From: Dictyostelium firmibasis
Lineage: Eukaryota > Evosea > Eumycetozoa > Dictyosteliales > Dictyosteliaceae
Length of the DNA stretch: 64,000 nucleotides
Reading direction: 5' to 3'
NCBI GenBank assembly: GCA_036169595.1
Contig: CM069770.1
Span: 123,501-187,500, forward strand
Under the pieces are notes generated by a model. The model did no database searches. It saw only the letters and a list, made by a program, of their open reading frames with translations, and was not told the origin of the DNA. Below are positions 32,015 to 45,707 of the stretch, piece after piece. Within the stretch, counting starts at the first letter, position 1. Each line of letters opens with the position of its first letter. Made by a program: the position numbers and the translations under genes.

Positions 32015-33003
32015 TTTTTTTTTTTGTTGTGATTTTTTTTTTTTTATTAAAAAAAAAAAGTTTTAATTTTTATTTTACTTATTTGTTATTTAGTTTTTAT
32101 AAATCTTTTTTTATTTAAAAGGCAACTTAATTGAGATTATAGTTATGTATTTTTTTTATAAAAAAAATAAATAATATTAAATATTTTTTATATTGATTAT
32201 ATCATAGTTTTTTTTTTTGGGATTGTGTGGTTTTTTTTTAATTAATAAAAATAAGGATTTAATTTTTATTTTACTTATTTGTCATTCAATTTTTATAAAT
32301 CTTTTTTTATTTTAAAGGTAACATAATTGAGATTATATTAATATTTTTTTCCATATAAAAAAACAAATAATATTAAATATTTTTGGTTCTGATTATTTAT
32401 TATAGTTTTATTTTTGTTGTGATTTTTTTTTTATTAAAAAAAAAGTTTTAATTTTTATTTTCTTGTTTGTCATTTAATTTTTATAATTCTTTTTTTATTT
32501 TAAAGAAAAATTAATTGAGATTATATTTATATATTTTTTTATAAAAAAAAATTAATAATATTAAATATTTTTTATATTGATTATATCATAGTTTTTTTTT
32601 TTTTTTTTTTTATTAAATATTTAACACATTTTTACCATATAAAAATTTATACGACCCCCAAAAAAAATAAAATTTAATTCAAAAAAAATAAAATTGTTTT
32701 TACTTTTTTGAAAATTTCAGTTTTGCTGACCCCCACCTGCGCGTTCCATTTTCCAGTATTATCGGAGGGAATAAGGATTTAATTTTTATTTTACTTATTT
32801 GTCATTCAATTTTTATAAATCTTTTTTTATTAAAAAGTTAACATAATTGAGATTATAGTAATATTTTCCATATAAAAAAACAAATAATATTAGATATTTG
32901 TGGCTCTGATTATATTATAATTTTATTTTTGTTGTGATTTTTTTTTTATTAAAAAAAAAAGTTTTAATTTTTAATTTCTTGTTTGTCATTTAATTTTTAT
33001 AAT
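32015..33003. repeat. R2 subterminal repeats with duplicated terminal 0.5 kb
   Basis: Units of about 190 bp as at 16006-16460. The stretch from ATAAGGATTTAATTTT to CGGAGGG (32256-32769) restarts at 32770 and is completed at 35397-35692 after R1-a. The duplication follows from R2-a having inserted in R2-d, since both end with the same terminal half kilobase. Confidence 0.65.
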
Positions 33004-35396
33004 CCCTCCGAAATAAAGTATTTTTATGGTGTCTTTGGTGCATTGGTTTGTTCAGCAAAAATAATCGATCTGCACGCGAAACGGCATAATTTAATTAAAA
33101 AATAAAAAATTTAAATCGAAAAAATTAAAATTTGTGTTTTTTAAAAATAAAAATCTCATATTTTAATTAAAATTAATTTTTTTATTTTTTTTTATTTTTT
33201 TTTATTTTTTTTTATTTTTTTTTTTTTTATTTTTTTTTTTTTTTATTTTTTTTTTTTTTTTGACAAATGGTATTATATTTGAAATATTGATACAATAAAG
33301 ACGATGAAACAGAGATGGAAGATTGGGTTGAGGAACTATTTGATCAAATAGTTCCTCATTCCAATCTTCTATCTCTGTTTCATCGTCTTCGTCTTCGTAG
33401 ACATCCTGGTTATCATCTGGATTGTTTTTAGTTTTGATTATTATTATTTTGACTTTGATTTTGATATTGGTTTTGAGAAAACTGATGATCAATTTGTAAA
33501 TTGTTAGTGAAGATCCCAATTATTCATATGATAATGATGATGCATCACCCATTAATACGTTTTTGGATCGTCAAATATTGAATTCAGAAATCTATTTGAT
33601 TTAAATAATACCAATACACTTCTACTACTACTTACTCTTCATCCACCACCTTCCAATAATCCTGCTTCTTCATCAAGATCATCACTACTCCCACCACCGC
33701 TACTACCTCTTGATCCACCACCATCTAATACTCCTGCTTCTTCATCATGATCATCCAATACACCTGCTTCTTCATCACAATAACAAACTCTCTTTAAATA
33801 ATACCAATACTACTTCTACTACCTCTTCATCATCACCACCATTGAATACACCTGCCTCTTTATCAAGATCATCCAATACCACCACTACCTACCACTGCTA
33901 CTGCTACTGCTACTGCTACTGCTACTGCTACTGCTACTGCTACTGCTACTGCTACTGCTACTGCTACTGCTACTGCTACTGCTACTGCTACTGCTACTGC
34001 TACTGCTACTGCTACTGCTACTGCTACTGCTACTGCTACTGCTACTGCTACTGCTACTGCTACTGCTACTGCCACTGCTACTGCTACTGCTACTACCTCT
34101 TCTTCATCACCACAATCTAATACACCTGCTTCTTCATAAAAATCATCTAATACACCTACTTCTTCATCACAATCATCTAATACACCTGCTTCATCATCCA
34201 ATACCACTACTACAACTGCCACTGCTACTAATACTACCTATTCTTCATTACCACAATCTAATACACCTTCTTCTTCATCACAATCATCTAATACTGGTAC
34301 TACTTTAAGAATGTCTTAATCTGTTTACCAAAAATTTTAGTAAGATTATATTGGCCTGCAACCATTATTGATACAGATGGTCATCTATATATGAAGAAAT
34401 AGAATATATATTAAAAATTAAGTAGGTATGAATTTTTTTAAAAAAAAGAAATACATTTATATTAATGTATATAACTTGTAGATTGACCTATTTTTATTTA
34501 TATACAATATTGTTTATTTTAAAATTTTAAAATAGGTCAATCTACAAGTTGTATATATACATTAATATAAATGTATTTTAAAATGAACTAATGCACCAGT
34601 AAAATATAATCTAGTTATTATATATATTGTTATTATTTGTATAGTTTTAAAAAAAATGAAATGAAAAAAAAATAAAAAAAATAAAAAATTAAAAAAAATA
34701 TTCACGACGAGCTGCAAAAATTTTTTTTAAAATAAATTTTGAGAGTGTGATAGGTGTGATGCATGAAATCTTGAAGTGAAGCGATGGAAATCTAAAAATT
34801 TTACATATGTTCTCATTTGCCAAATGAAAGAAGCCGTTTGTGAATATGCGAATGAAATTTTTGTAAAAAAAAAAAAAAATTTTAATATTTACCATTTAAA
34901 ATTTCCTATTTATATTTATTTTTTTTATATTTTATTATTTAATTTTTTTATGAATATTTTTCAATACATAATAAAAATTTACATACAAAAAAAAAAGAAA
35001 ATTTTTACGCATAAAAAAAAAAAAAGAAATTTTTACGCATAAAAAAAAAAATAATAAAAAAATCACCATATAAAATGACATTATTACTTTTCTTTCATGG
35101 TTATTGATTAAAAACACCCAAAACACTCATATAACCCATGAGGATACCTTATCATAATGAAAGGGCCTGTTGTTCTGTTATGACATGGTTATTTTGGAGT
35201 GTTGATAAGGCTTTTCAAAACTCTGCAAGATCTAAAAAAATAAAAAAATAAAAAAAATATTTTTTTAATTTAAATTTTAATTTTTTTTATTTTTATTTTT
35301 AAATTAATTTTTCCCGGGTTATATAACAAATAAAATCGAATGCACCAGATTATAAGTCATTTTAATATGAACTTATCAATACTAAAAACCGGAGGG
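33004..35396 (+). mobile_element. R1-a, nested in R2-d
   Basis: 2,393 bp, CCCTCCGAAATAAAG to CTAAAAACCGGAGGG. From left: the acidic R1 C-terminus on the minus strand, a 97-bp hairpin, then plus-strand scraps (EDPNYSYDNDDASPI..., a Ser/Pro-rich stretch, a CTACTG hexamer array, and LYWPATII with an EIEYILKIK-like end). After these come the conserved palindrome and a noncoding right part. The internal segment is inverted relative to the C-terminal scrap. Flanks TTTTTATAAT and TCTTTTTTTATTTT are contiguous near 32480, so insertion was precise without duplication. Confidence 0.78.
33894..34100. repeat. CTACTG hexamer array in R1-a
   Basis: More than 30 copies of CTACTG. The likely gene frame is Thr-Ala repeats, in the same linker position as the poly-Thr of element A and the TTRSA repeats of element B. 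Confidence 0.85.
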
Positions 35397-35692
35397 TCTT
35401 TTTTTATTTTAAAGTCAACTTAATTGAGATTATATTTATATATTTTTTTATAAAAAAAAATAAATAATATTAAATATTTTTTATATTGATTATAATATAG
35501 TTTTTTTTTTTTTTTTTTTTTTATAAAAATATTTTAAAATTTTCCAACACATTTTTACCATATAAAAATTTATATGACCCCCAAAAAAAATAAAATTTAA
35601 TTCAAAAAAAATAAAATTGTTTTTACTTTTTTGAAAATTTCAGTTTTGTTGACCCCCACCTGCGCGTTCCATTTTCCAGTATTATCGGAGGG

Positions 35693-35783
35693 TGTTAAAA
35701 GTAAAGTCACAAAGAGTGGTAGAACCAATAAACCACCAAGTAGATTCTAAAGCCCATAATCTCCTTCAGAGGGGAGGGGAAGG
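35693..35783 (+). pseudogene. Skipper-like pol C-terminus and polypurine tract
   Basis: VKSKVTKSGRTNKPPSRF then a stop at about 35748-35750, followed by CAGAGGGGAGGGGAAGG directly against an LTR start (TGTTAGAG, 35784). This is the layout expected at the 3' end of an LTR retrotransposon. It begins immediately after the R2-d end, so R2-d probably inserted in a skipper pol gene. Confidence 0.55.
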
Positions 35784-36149
35784 TGTTAGAGTTTAACTAG
35801 TTTTATTAAAAGAAATAGTAACTCAAGACACAAAATAATGAAATAATGTTCTCAAAACGAAATTCGTAAAAATTAAATTAAATTTTTACAATTGTTATTT
35901 TTTTTCTCTTCGAAAAAGTCGAAGATGTTTTTATAATTTTTTTTAAATAAATCATTACGCTAGTTTTTCCCACACTGAAACTTTATCTTTATTGTAAGAA
36001 TTTTTATATTTATTTGTTTTAATTATATGAATAAAATTAGATAAAAAATAGGATGTAGATTGTATGAATAATAGAGTTAGTTAGTGGATATACAGGTACA
36101 GCTTTAGCATTTATATAATTAGAATAAGTAAACGAGGGGAACCCCAACA
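35784..36149 (+). repeat. Skipper-like LTR (3' LTR)
   Basis: TGTTAGAGTTTAACTAG to CCCCAACA, plus orientation, preceded by a polypurine tract. It forms the left arm of a palindrome with 36213-36597. Confidence 0.75.
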
Positions 36150-36597
36150 CCAACACTTTCCCTCTTTATAACTTTATATCTCTCTTGTCAGAAAAAAAAA
36201 AAAAAAAAAAAGTGTTGGGGTTTCCCCTCTTTTATTCAATCTAATTATATAAATGCTAAAGCTGTACCTGTATATCCACTAACTAACTCTATATTATATT
36301 CATACAATTTACATCCTATTTTTTTATCTAATTCTATTCATATAATCAAAACAAATAAATATAAAAATTCTTACAATTAAGATAAAGTTTCAGTGTGGGA
36401 AAAACTAGCGTAATGATTTATTTAAAAAAAATTATAAAAACATCTTCGACTTTTTCGAAGAGAAAAAAAAAATAACAAAATTTCGACAATTGTAAAAATT
36501 TAATTTAATTTTTACGAATTTCGTTTTGAGAACATTATTTCATTATTTTGTGTCTTGAGTTACTATTTCTTTTAATAAAACTAGTTAAACTCTAACA
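36150..36597 (-). repeat. Skipper-like LTR (inverted) with leader fragment
   Basis: The minus-strand LTR 36597-36213 is followed by a 63-bp leader remnant (36212-36150) matching the leader next to the LTR at 15241. The plus and minus LTRs meet tail to tail here. The outer edge truncates R2-c. Confidence 0.7.
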
Positions 36598-37507
36598 AAA
36601 AAACTGAAAATTCAAAATTTAATTTTTTCGTTTTCATGTTTTTTTTTTTTTTTTTTTTAAAAAAAATTTTTTATTTTATATGGTAAAAATGTGTTAAATA
36701 TTTAAAAAAAAAAAAAAAAAAAAAAAACTATGATATAATCAATATAAAAAATATTTAATATTATTAATTTTTTTTTATAAAAAAATACATAAATATAATC
36801 TCAATTAATTTTTCTTTAAAATAAAAAAAGAATTATAAAAATTAAATGACAAACAAGAAAATAAAAATTAAAACTTTTTTTTTAATAAAAAAAAAATCAC
36901 AACAAAAATAAAACTATAATATAATCAGAACCAAAAATATTTAATATTATTTGTTTTTTTATATAGAAAAAATATTAATATAATCTCAATTATGTTACCT
37001 TTAAAATAAAAAAAGATTTATAAAAATTGAATGACAAATAAGTAAAATAAAAATTAAATCCTTATTTTTATTAATTAAAAAAAAACCACACAATCCCAAA
37101 AAAAAAAACTATGATATAATCAATATAAAAAATATTTAATATTATTTATTTTTTTTATAAAAATAATACATAACTATAATCTCAATTAAGTTGCCTTTTA
37201 AATAAAAAAAGATTTATAAAAACTAAATAACAAATAAGTAAAATAAAAATTAAAACTTTTTTTTTTTAATAAAAAAAAAAAAATCACAACAAAAAAAAAA
37301 AACTATAATATAATCAGAGCCAATTAATTAGTAGTATTTGTTTTTTATAGAATAAATACATTACTATAATCTCAATTAAGTTACCTTTTAAATAAAAAAA
37401 GATTTATAAAAATTGAATGATTAAAAATAATAATTAAAATTTTACTATATATTTTTCTTAATAATTTTTTTTTTTTAAAATATTTTACTTAATTTTATTT
37501 GAATATT

Positions 37508-38435
37508 TTACATAAATTGAGAATTTATAATTTCATCTTCATCGTTATCATATTCATCATTATCATATTCATCATTATCATATTGATTCTCTTGGATAAA
37601 ATAATCATCGTCGTCAGAACCAATTTCGGGATTTTGATGGTTTTCATCTTCAAAAAAATCAACGACTTGATCTTGATCTTGATCTTCATCTTCATCAATT
37701 ACATTGGAATGGTTATTTAAATTTAAAAAATCATCAGGTAAAAAATCTTGGATTGTTTTTCCTTGTGGAATATTGAATACCTGAATGATTAATTGTTTAA
37801 AATGTCAACAACGAATCCATCATACCATGAACAATATCATATCATTGTTGTGATTCAACTTCAGTATCATCTTCAATTTCATTTTGTGGTTGGTTGTTAT
37901 TGGAATTATAATAATTTGTTATGTCGATGATGTTGTTGTATTGGAAGGTGGTGTTGAAATTGATGTTGGTGTTGAAGTTGGTGTTGGTATTGATGTAAGT
38001 GTTGGTGTTAGTGTTGGTGGTAGTGGTAGTAGTGGTGGTGTTGGTGTTGGTGTTGGTGTTGAAGTTGGTGTTGGTGTTGGTGTTGGTGTTGGTGTTGGTG
38101 TTGGTGTTGGTGTTGGTGTTGGTGTTGGTGTTGGTGTTGGTGTTGGTGTTGGTGTTGGTGTTGGTGTTGGTGTTGGTGTTGGTGTTGGTGTTGGTGTTGG
38201 TGTTGGTGTTGGTGTTGGTGTTGGTGTTAGTATTGGTATTGGTGTTGGTGTTAGTATTGGTATTGGTGTTATCTTCTATCGACAATGAGCTAGTTGGATC
38301 ATATGTAAAGTGTTGTATTAATGGTTGACTATTCGTATGTTTTGTTGATCTAAAATTTATCTCTGTTACTGTGAATTTGTTTTCCTCTCTTATACATTAA
38401 AATCTTCTTCGAAATTTGATTCTCTTTTATTGAAC
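37508..38435 (-). pseudogene. R2-c small acidic protein gene, partly degenerate
   Basis: The minus strand reads MFNKRESNFEEDFN (ATG near 38435), then NKFTVTEINFRSTKH...[13 protein letters not shown]..., a long Asn-Thr repeat, [21 protein letters not shown] and EDDTEVESQQ, then a stop at 37842. A WYDGFVVDILNN scrap follows in another frame. Last comes the exon 37783-37508 (PQGKTIQDFLPDDFLNL...IINSQFM). The C-terminus equals that at 15679-16005. WYDGFVVDI resembles WHDGYIVGI of the R1 gene, so R1 and R2 genes are related. No transposase core is present. Splicing is uncertain. Confidence 0.45.
37985..38265. repeat. TGTTGG hexamer array
   Basis: About 40 copies of GGTGTT/TGTTGG, coding Asn-Thr repeats on the minus strand in the R2-c gene, with a short GGTAGTGGTAGT interruption near 38020. 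Confidence 0.85.
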
Positions 38436-39171
38436 ATTTTTGTTTTTGTATGTCAATTTCTGTAAGATATTTTATACATTCAATAAATATTTAAAAAAAA
38501 AATATTAAATAATAAAAAAATAAAAAACGAATGAAAATTTGTAAAATTGAGATTTTTTTAATTATTATTCAAATATTTAAATTATATAACTAAATGGGTT
38601 ATTGTTCTGTGGTGATCAAAAAAAGAATTTAGAAAAAAAATTTAAAAAAAAAAATTTAAAAAAAAAAATTAAAAAAAAAATTTTAAAAAAATTAAAAAAA
38701 TACATTACTATAATTGAGATTATGTTACCTTTTAAATAAAATTGAATGACAAATAAGTAAAATAAAAATTAAAACCTTTATTTTTTTAATTATAAAAAAA
38801 AACCACACATTCCCAAAAAAAAAAAAAAAACTATGATATAATTATAGTTTTTAATAAACTTTTTTATATTTTAATATTATTAAAAAATATATATTGTATT
38901 TAATATATATATTAAAACACACTTACCCCGTACGGTTTTCAGAAGTTGTGTCAGGTAGTATCTGTTAATTCCTGCTACTTGAACGTGGTGATTTTTGAAT
39001 GTGGTGTGTGTTTAGGAAAATTCCAAAAAATAAAAATAATATTTTTTTATTTTTTATTTTTATTTTTACTTTTTTTACCACATATACAATTTTTTTCATT
39101 CATTAATTAAGTTTATAGTAATTTTAGATTTCAATTATAATATGGTTCAATTTTAAGGAAATTTCGGAGGG

Positions 39172-39340
39172 AATTTGTTCTAATACCTAGCACTCCAACA
39201 GACTCTGTACCTAGAGTGAAAGTAAATCTTTAAACATCGAAACCATAATGCCTTCCCACACCTAACCAAACGATTACTCCGTGAAAGAATCGATTGCTCA
39301 CAGCCCCAGCGAACCTCAAATACGTCAATAAAATTTATTT
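39172..39340. other. Unassigned unique-looking segment
   Basis: About 170 bp of visibly higher G+C (for example CCTTCCCACACCTAACC and CACAGCCCCAGCGAACC) between R2-c and the palindromic satellite. No open frame of note and no RNA fold that I can name. Confidence 0.3.
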
Positions 39341-40176
39341 TATTTCATCATTATTTTTCATTATTTTGTCAAATAAATTATTTCATTTATTTCGGAAATA
39401 AAAATTTTATTTCATTTATTTCGTGAAATAAAATTTTTTTATTTCGGAAATAAAAATTTTATTTCATTTATTTCGTGAAATAAAATTTTTTTATTTCGGA
39501 AATAAAAATTTTATTTCATTTATTTCGTGAAATAAAATTTTTTTATTTCATTTATTTCGTGAAATAAAATTTTTTATTTCATTTATTTCGTCAAATAATT
39601 TTTTTATTTCATTTATTTCATTTATTTCGTGAAATTAAAAAATTATTTCATTTATTTCGAGAAATAAAATTTTTTTATTTCCCAATATTTTATGAAATAA
39701 ATTATTTCCCAATATTTCATGAAATAAATTATTTCACAATATTTTGTAATGTTTGTAATCAACTAATTTAATAAAAATTGAACTTAATTAAGTGTTTTTA
39801 ATCTATATACATAACTATTATGAACAAAATGGTAAAATAAAAAAAAAAATTAAGAATTACTTTTTATTTCGGAAATAATTGAAATAATTTATTTCGCGAA
39901 ATAAAAAATGGCATTTTTTCGAGTTTTTATTTCGAAATATTTCGGAAATAATTTATTTCTTTCAGACTTTTCCAGTGTCGTGAAAAAAAATTTTTTATTT
40001 CATTTATTTCGTGAAAAAAATTTTTTATTTCATTTATTTCGTGAAATAAAATTTTTTATTTCATTTATTTCGTGAAATAAAATTTTTTATTTCATTTATT
40101 TCGTGAAATAAAATTTTTTATTTCATTTATTTCGTGAAATAAAATTCTTTATTTCATTTATTTCGTCAAATAATTT
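39340..40176. repeat. Palindromic satellite, TTTATTTCGTGAAATAAA units
   Basis: Irregular tandem units of about 30-40 bp, each built around TTTATTTCGTGAAATAAA or TTTATTTCGGAAATAAA, in blocks 39340-39760 and 39985-40176. Between them is a segment ending TTTCAGACTTTTCCAGTG. A related end, TTTCAGGCTTTTCCAGTA, lies at 43813-43830 next to TTTCGCGAAAT. The array is interrupted on the right by R1-d. Confidence 0.7.
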
Positions 40177-41995
40177 ACCCCTTCGAAATAAAGTATTTTT
40201 GTGGTGTCTTAGGGTGCATTGGTTTGTTCAGCAAAAATAATCGATCTGCATGCGAAACGGCATAATTTAATTAAAAAATTTAAATTTTAAATCGAAAAAA
40301 TTAAAATTTGTGTTTTTTAAAAATAAAAATCTCATATTTTAATTAAAATTAATTTTTTTTTTTTTTTTTTTATTTTTTTTTTTTTTGACAAATGGTAATA
40401 GTATTATATTTGAAATATTGATACAATAAAGACGATGAAACAGAGATGGAAGATTGGGATGAGGAACTATTTGATCAAATAGTTCCTCATTCCAATCTTC
40501 TATCTCTGTTTCATCGTCTTCGTCTTCGTAGACATCCTGGTTAAATTTTTATAATTCTTTTTTTATTTTGACTTAGATTTTGATATTGGTTTTGAGAAAA
40601 TTGATGATCAATTTGTAAATGGTTAGTGAAGATCCCAATTATTCATATGATAATGATGATGCACCACGATTAATACGTTTTTGGATCGTCAAATATTGAA
40701 TTCAGAAATCTATTTGATTTAAATAATACCAATACACTTCTACTACTACTACCTCTTCATCCACTGCTACTGCTACTGCTACTGCTTCTACCTCTTCTTC
40801 ATAACAATCATCTAATACACCTTCATCATCTAATACCACTACAACTGCCACTGCTGCTACCTATTCTTGATCACCACAATCTAATACCTGCTTCTTCATC
40901 ACAATCATCTAATACTGGTACTACTTTAAGAATATCTTCATCTGTTTACCAAAAAATTTAGTAAGATCATATTGGCCTGCTACCATTATAGGATACAGAT
41001 GGTCGTCTATATATGAAGAAATAGAATATATATTAAAAATTAACTAGATATGAATTTTTTTAAAAAAAGAAATACATTTATATTAATGTATATAACTTGT
41101 AGATTGACCTATTTTAAAATTTATATACAATATTGTTTATTTTAAACTTTTAAAATAGGTCAATCTACAAGTTGTATATATACATTAATATAAATGTATT
41201 TTAAAATGAACTAATGCACCATGTAAAATATAATCTATATAGTTATATAATATAATAACTATATAGATTATATTTTACATAAAAAAAACAAATAATAATA
41301 ATTGTTATTATTTGTATAGTTTTAAAAAAAATGAAATGAAAAAAAAATAAAAAAATAAAAAAAATAAAAAATAAAAAAAAAAAATATTCGAGCGAGCTGC
41401 AAAAATTTATTTCAAATCTTTCATCTTCCTCTACCTCTATTTGTTTGATATTGAGACAAAAAATAAAAAATAATTACCAATTATTTTCGTTTGTGAATGT
41501 GCGAGTGAAATTTTTATAAAAAAAAAAAAAAAAATTTTAATATTTACAATTTACAATTTCCTATTTATATTTATTTTTTTTATATTTTATTATTTAATTT
41601 TTTTTTGAATATTTTTTAATGCATAATAAAAATTTACATACAAAAAAAAAAGAAAATTTTTATGCAAAAAAAAAAAAAAAAAATCACCACATTATTACTT
41701 TTCTTTCATAGTTATTGATTAAAAACATCCAAAACACTCACATAACCCATGAAGACACCTTATAATAATGAAAGGGCCTGTTGTTCTGTTATTTTGGAGT
41801 GTTGATAAGGCTTTTAAAAACTCCTTAAAATCTAAAAAAATAAAAAATAAAAAAAATATTTTTTTAATTTAAATTTTAATTTTTTTTATTTTTATTTTTA
41901 AATTAATTTTTTCCCGGGTTATATAACAAATAAATCGAATGCACAAGATTATAAGTCATTTTAATATGAACTTATCAATACTAAAAACCTGAGGG
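40177..41995 (+). mobile_element. R1-d, degenerate CCCTCCG-family element
   Basis: Ends are mutated: CCCCTTCGAAATAAAG at 40177 and CTAAAAACCTGAGGG at 41995. It holds the DEELFDQ hairpin (40431-40520), a shortened coding scrap with only a few CTACTG units, GCCTGCTACCATTATAGG (WPATII remnant), the conserved palindrome (41076-41202) and the R1 right part. Older than R1-a, R1-b and R1-c by divergence. Confidence 0.7.
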
Positions 41996-42660
41996 AATTA
42001 AAACTTTTTTTAATAAAAAAAAAAATCACCACAAAATAAAAAACTAGAATATATAATCAGAATCAAAAATATTATTATTTGTTTTTTTATAGAATAAATA
42101 CATTAATATAATCTCAATTATGTTACCTTTTAAATAAAAAAGATATAAAAGAATTGTATGAAAAATAAGTAAAATAAAAATTAAAACTTTTTTTTAATTA
42201 TAAAAAACGACACATTCCCAAAAAAAAAAAAACTATGAAATAATTATAGTTTTAAAAAAACTTTTTTATTTTTTAATATTATTAAAAATATTTAATGTAT
42301 ATACGTATTTAATATATATTTACACACTTACCCTGTTCTGTTTTCAGAAGTTGTGTAGGTAGTATCTGTTAAATCCTGCTATACAAACGTGGTGATTTTT
42401 GAATGTGGTGTGTAGGAAAATTCAATATATATATATATTCTATAGAATATTTTATTTTATTTTATTTTATTTTATTTAATAAATAAAAATAAAATATTCT
42501 ATAGAATATATATATATATATATATATATTTATTTTATTTTTAAAATAATTTTTTTTTTGTAGAATATTTTTATTTTATTTTATAAAATTAAAAAAATAT
42601 TTTATAATTAAATAAAAATAAAAATAATTTTAAGAAATAATATCATATAAAATTTTATTA
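41996..42660. repeat. Degenerate R2 end and AT palindrome
   Basis: 41996-42425 is a diverged inverted copy of the R2 subterminal repeat plus the R2 tip region (CACACTTACCCTGTTCTG, GAAGTTGTGTAGGTAGTATC). It breaks off before any CGGAGGG. 42426-42535 is a palindrome, ATATTCTATAGAATATTTTA and its reverse around a TTTTA-repeat loop. Confidence 0.55.
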
Positions 42661-42679
42661 ATTAATTATATTTAATAAT

Positions 42680-43500
42680 TTTCTAAAATAGATATCACAA
42701 GATGTTAATGAGGTAACCATATCAGGTTCAATTATATAAACAATTATATTATTTTTTGCAAATGGATGTAAAATTTTAATATCGCCAATATAAACTTTTT
42801 CAGAAAAGTTTGAACTTCTGATATCTGAATTAATTCGTCGAAAATTATATTTGAATAATCTGTATTCATTTTAACACCTTCATTATCAACAAAGTAATAT
42901 TGAACCTTCTTTCAACTGGATCATGTTTTAGTAATTTAGCATCATGCCAACTATTAAAAATATGTTCTTCGCCCTTCACAGGCTCTGTACACCTGGCATA
43001 AACATCTATTGGACCTTTACTAATATCTATTGTTTCAAATTTGTGTTTAGCCTCAACAGATTTTAATCTATTGAATCCATCGATTGGAAATACCTTGTCA
43101 TATTCGCCATATAGAACCAAAAATTTAATATTTTAGATTCCTATTTTTTGTTTTTTGTACTTGATTTCATCATTAATTTTAATACCAGTAGGATTTTTCG
43201 AGCGAAATAAATCAATTGACAATTTTTTAGATGGTGACACAGTTTCTAAATCGCTGATAGTAAGAGGTATAAACTTTGGAGAGTTTGCTACATTGGTTCT
43301 ACATCAAAGCTTGGTGAGCAAGGTATTTGAATTTTTTTAACAGTTTTTGGTGAATTTGATTTGGTATGTTGGGCAGTTTCAAGGTCACCTAAATTAAGAG
43401 GCCTCATTTGATGAATTTGCTTCCATTTTTTTAAAAACAATTTGTTTTCTTTTTAATATTTTTGGTGAAATTGGTTTGTTATGATGTACAACATAGATAA
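42680..43500 (-). pseudogene. Degenerate coding fragment, unknown
   Basis: The minus strand shows protein-like stretches in changing frames: LNLGDLETAQHTKSNSPK, then ANSPKFIPLTISDLETVSPS..., then an open stretch 43120-42866 (GEYDKVFPIDGFNRLKSVEA...FNSWHDAKLLKHDPVERRF) and VNTDYSNIIFDELIQISEVQ. NSWHDAKLLKHDP recalls WHDGYIVG of the R1 gene, so this may be another decayed transposon gene. No complete frame or clear family. Confidence 0.3.
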
Positions 43501-44079
43501 CCTATATAGTTTAATTAATTAGATATCATTGTAATGTGTATATTACTAATTTTTTTTAATTTTCAATGAAAATTATTTAATTATTTTATAATCACTTAAA
43601 AAAAATGAAGCATGTTAAAAAAAAAATTAATAAACTAAATCATTTTTTATGTGTTAGTATTATTTTTATTATAAAACACGTTTATATTGATTTCCCAAAT
43701 AAATTTCAAAATATTGAAAATAAATTATTACGTGCCATTTCAAAAACACAATTTTTTTTTGAAATAATTCGAATAATGATTTTATTTCGCGAAATATTAT
43801 TTTCATTTATTTTTTTCAGGCTTTTCCAGTAATATTAGTATATATGCATACAGTTATAATAAAACAAAAAAACATCGTGGAACTATATATTATAATTGAT
43901 TATTGTAAAAAATAAACAAACACAAAATAAAATTAACAAATAAAGTAAACAAATAAAATAAACAAATAAGTAATAAATAATGTAAAGTATGTTCTATTTG
44001 AGGTGAATGATATGAAATTAAAATTTTGAAAAAAAAAAAAAAAAAAATTTGTGCAGCACTTCCAAAAATATACATACTT

Positions 44080-45707
<1,628 letters not shown>

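Larger units (their letters stand above)
36598..39171 (-). mobile_element. R2-c, CCCTCCG-family element, 3' end truncated
   Basis: Read on the minus strand it begins CCCTCCGAAATTTCC at 39171 and shares the first 270 bp with R2-a. It then has subterminal repeats, a small gene (38435-37508), more repeats (37440-36700) and an end cut by the LTR at 36597, just after the CAGTTTT expected about 50 bp before the tip. It is the best example of the R2 layout in the window. Confidence 0.65.

Noticed and set aside
37884-38328. Val-Gly and Val-Leu open frames
   Set aside because: Antisense readings of the TGTTGG array. The Asn-Thr reading on the minus strand continues into unique sequence and is preferred.
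39340-40176. CRISPR-like array
   Set aside because: The units are irregular, have no unique spacers and lie in a eukaryotic nuclear sequence; it is a palindromic satellite.
43890-44079. Hydrophobic C-terminal extension of the zinc-finger protein (ILISYHSPQ...)
   Set aside because: It follows a GTATGT donor and matches noncoding DNA inside an element A end, so it is not taken as coding.
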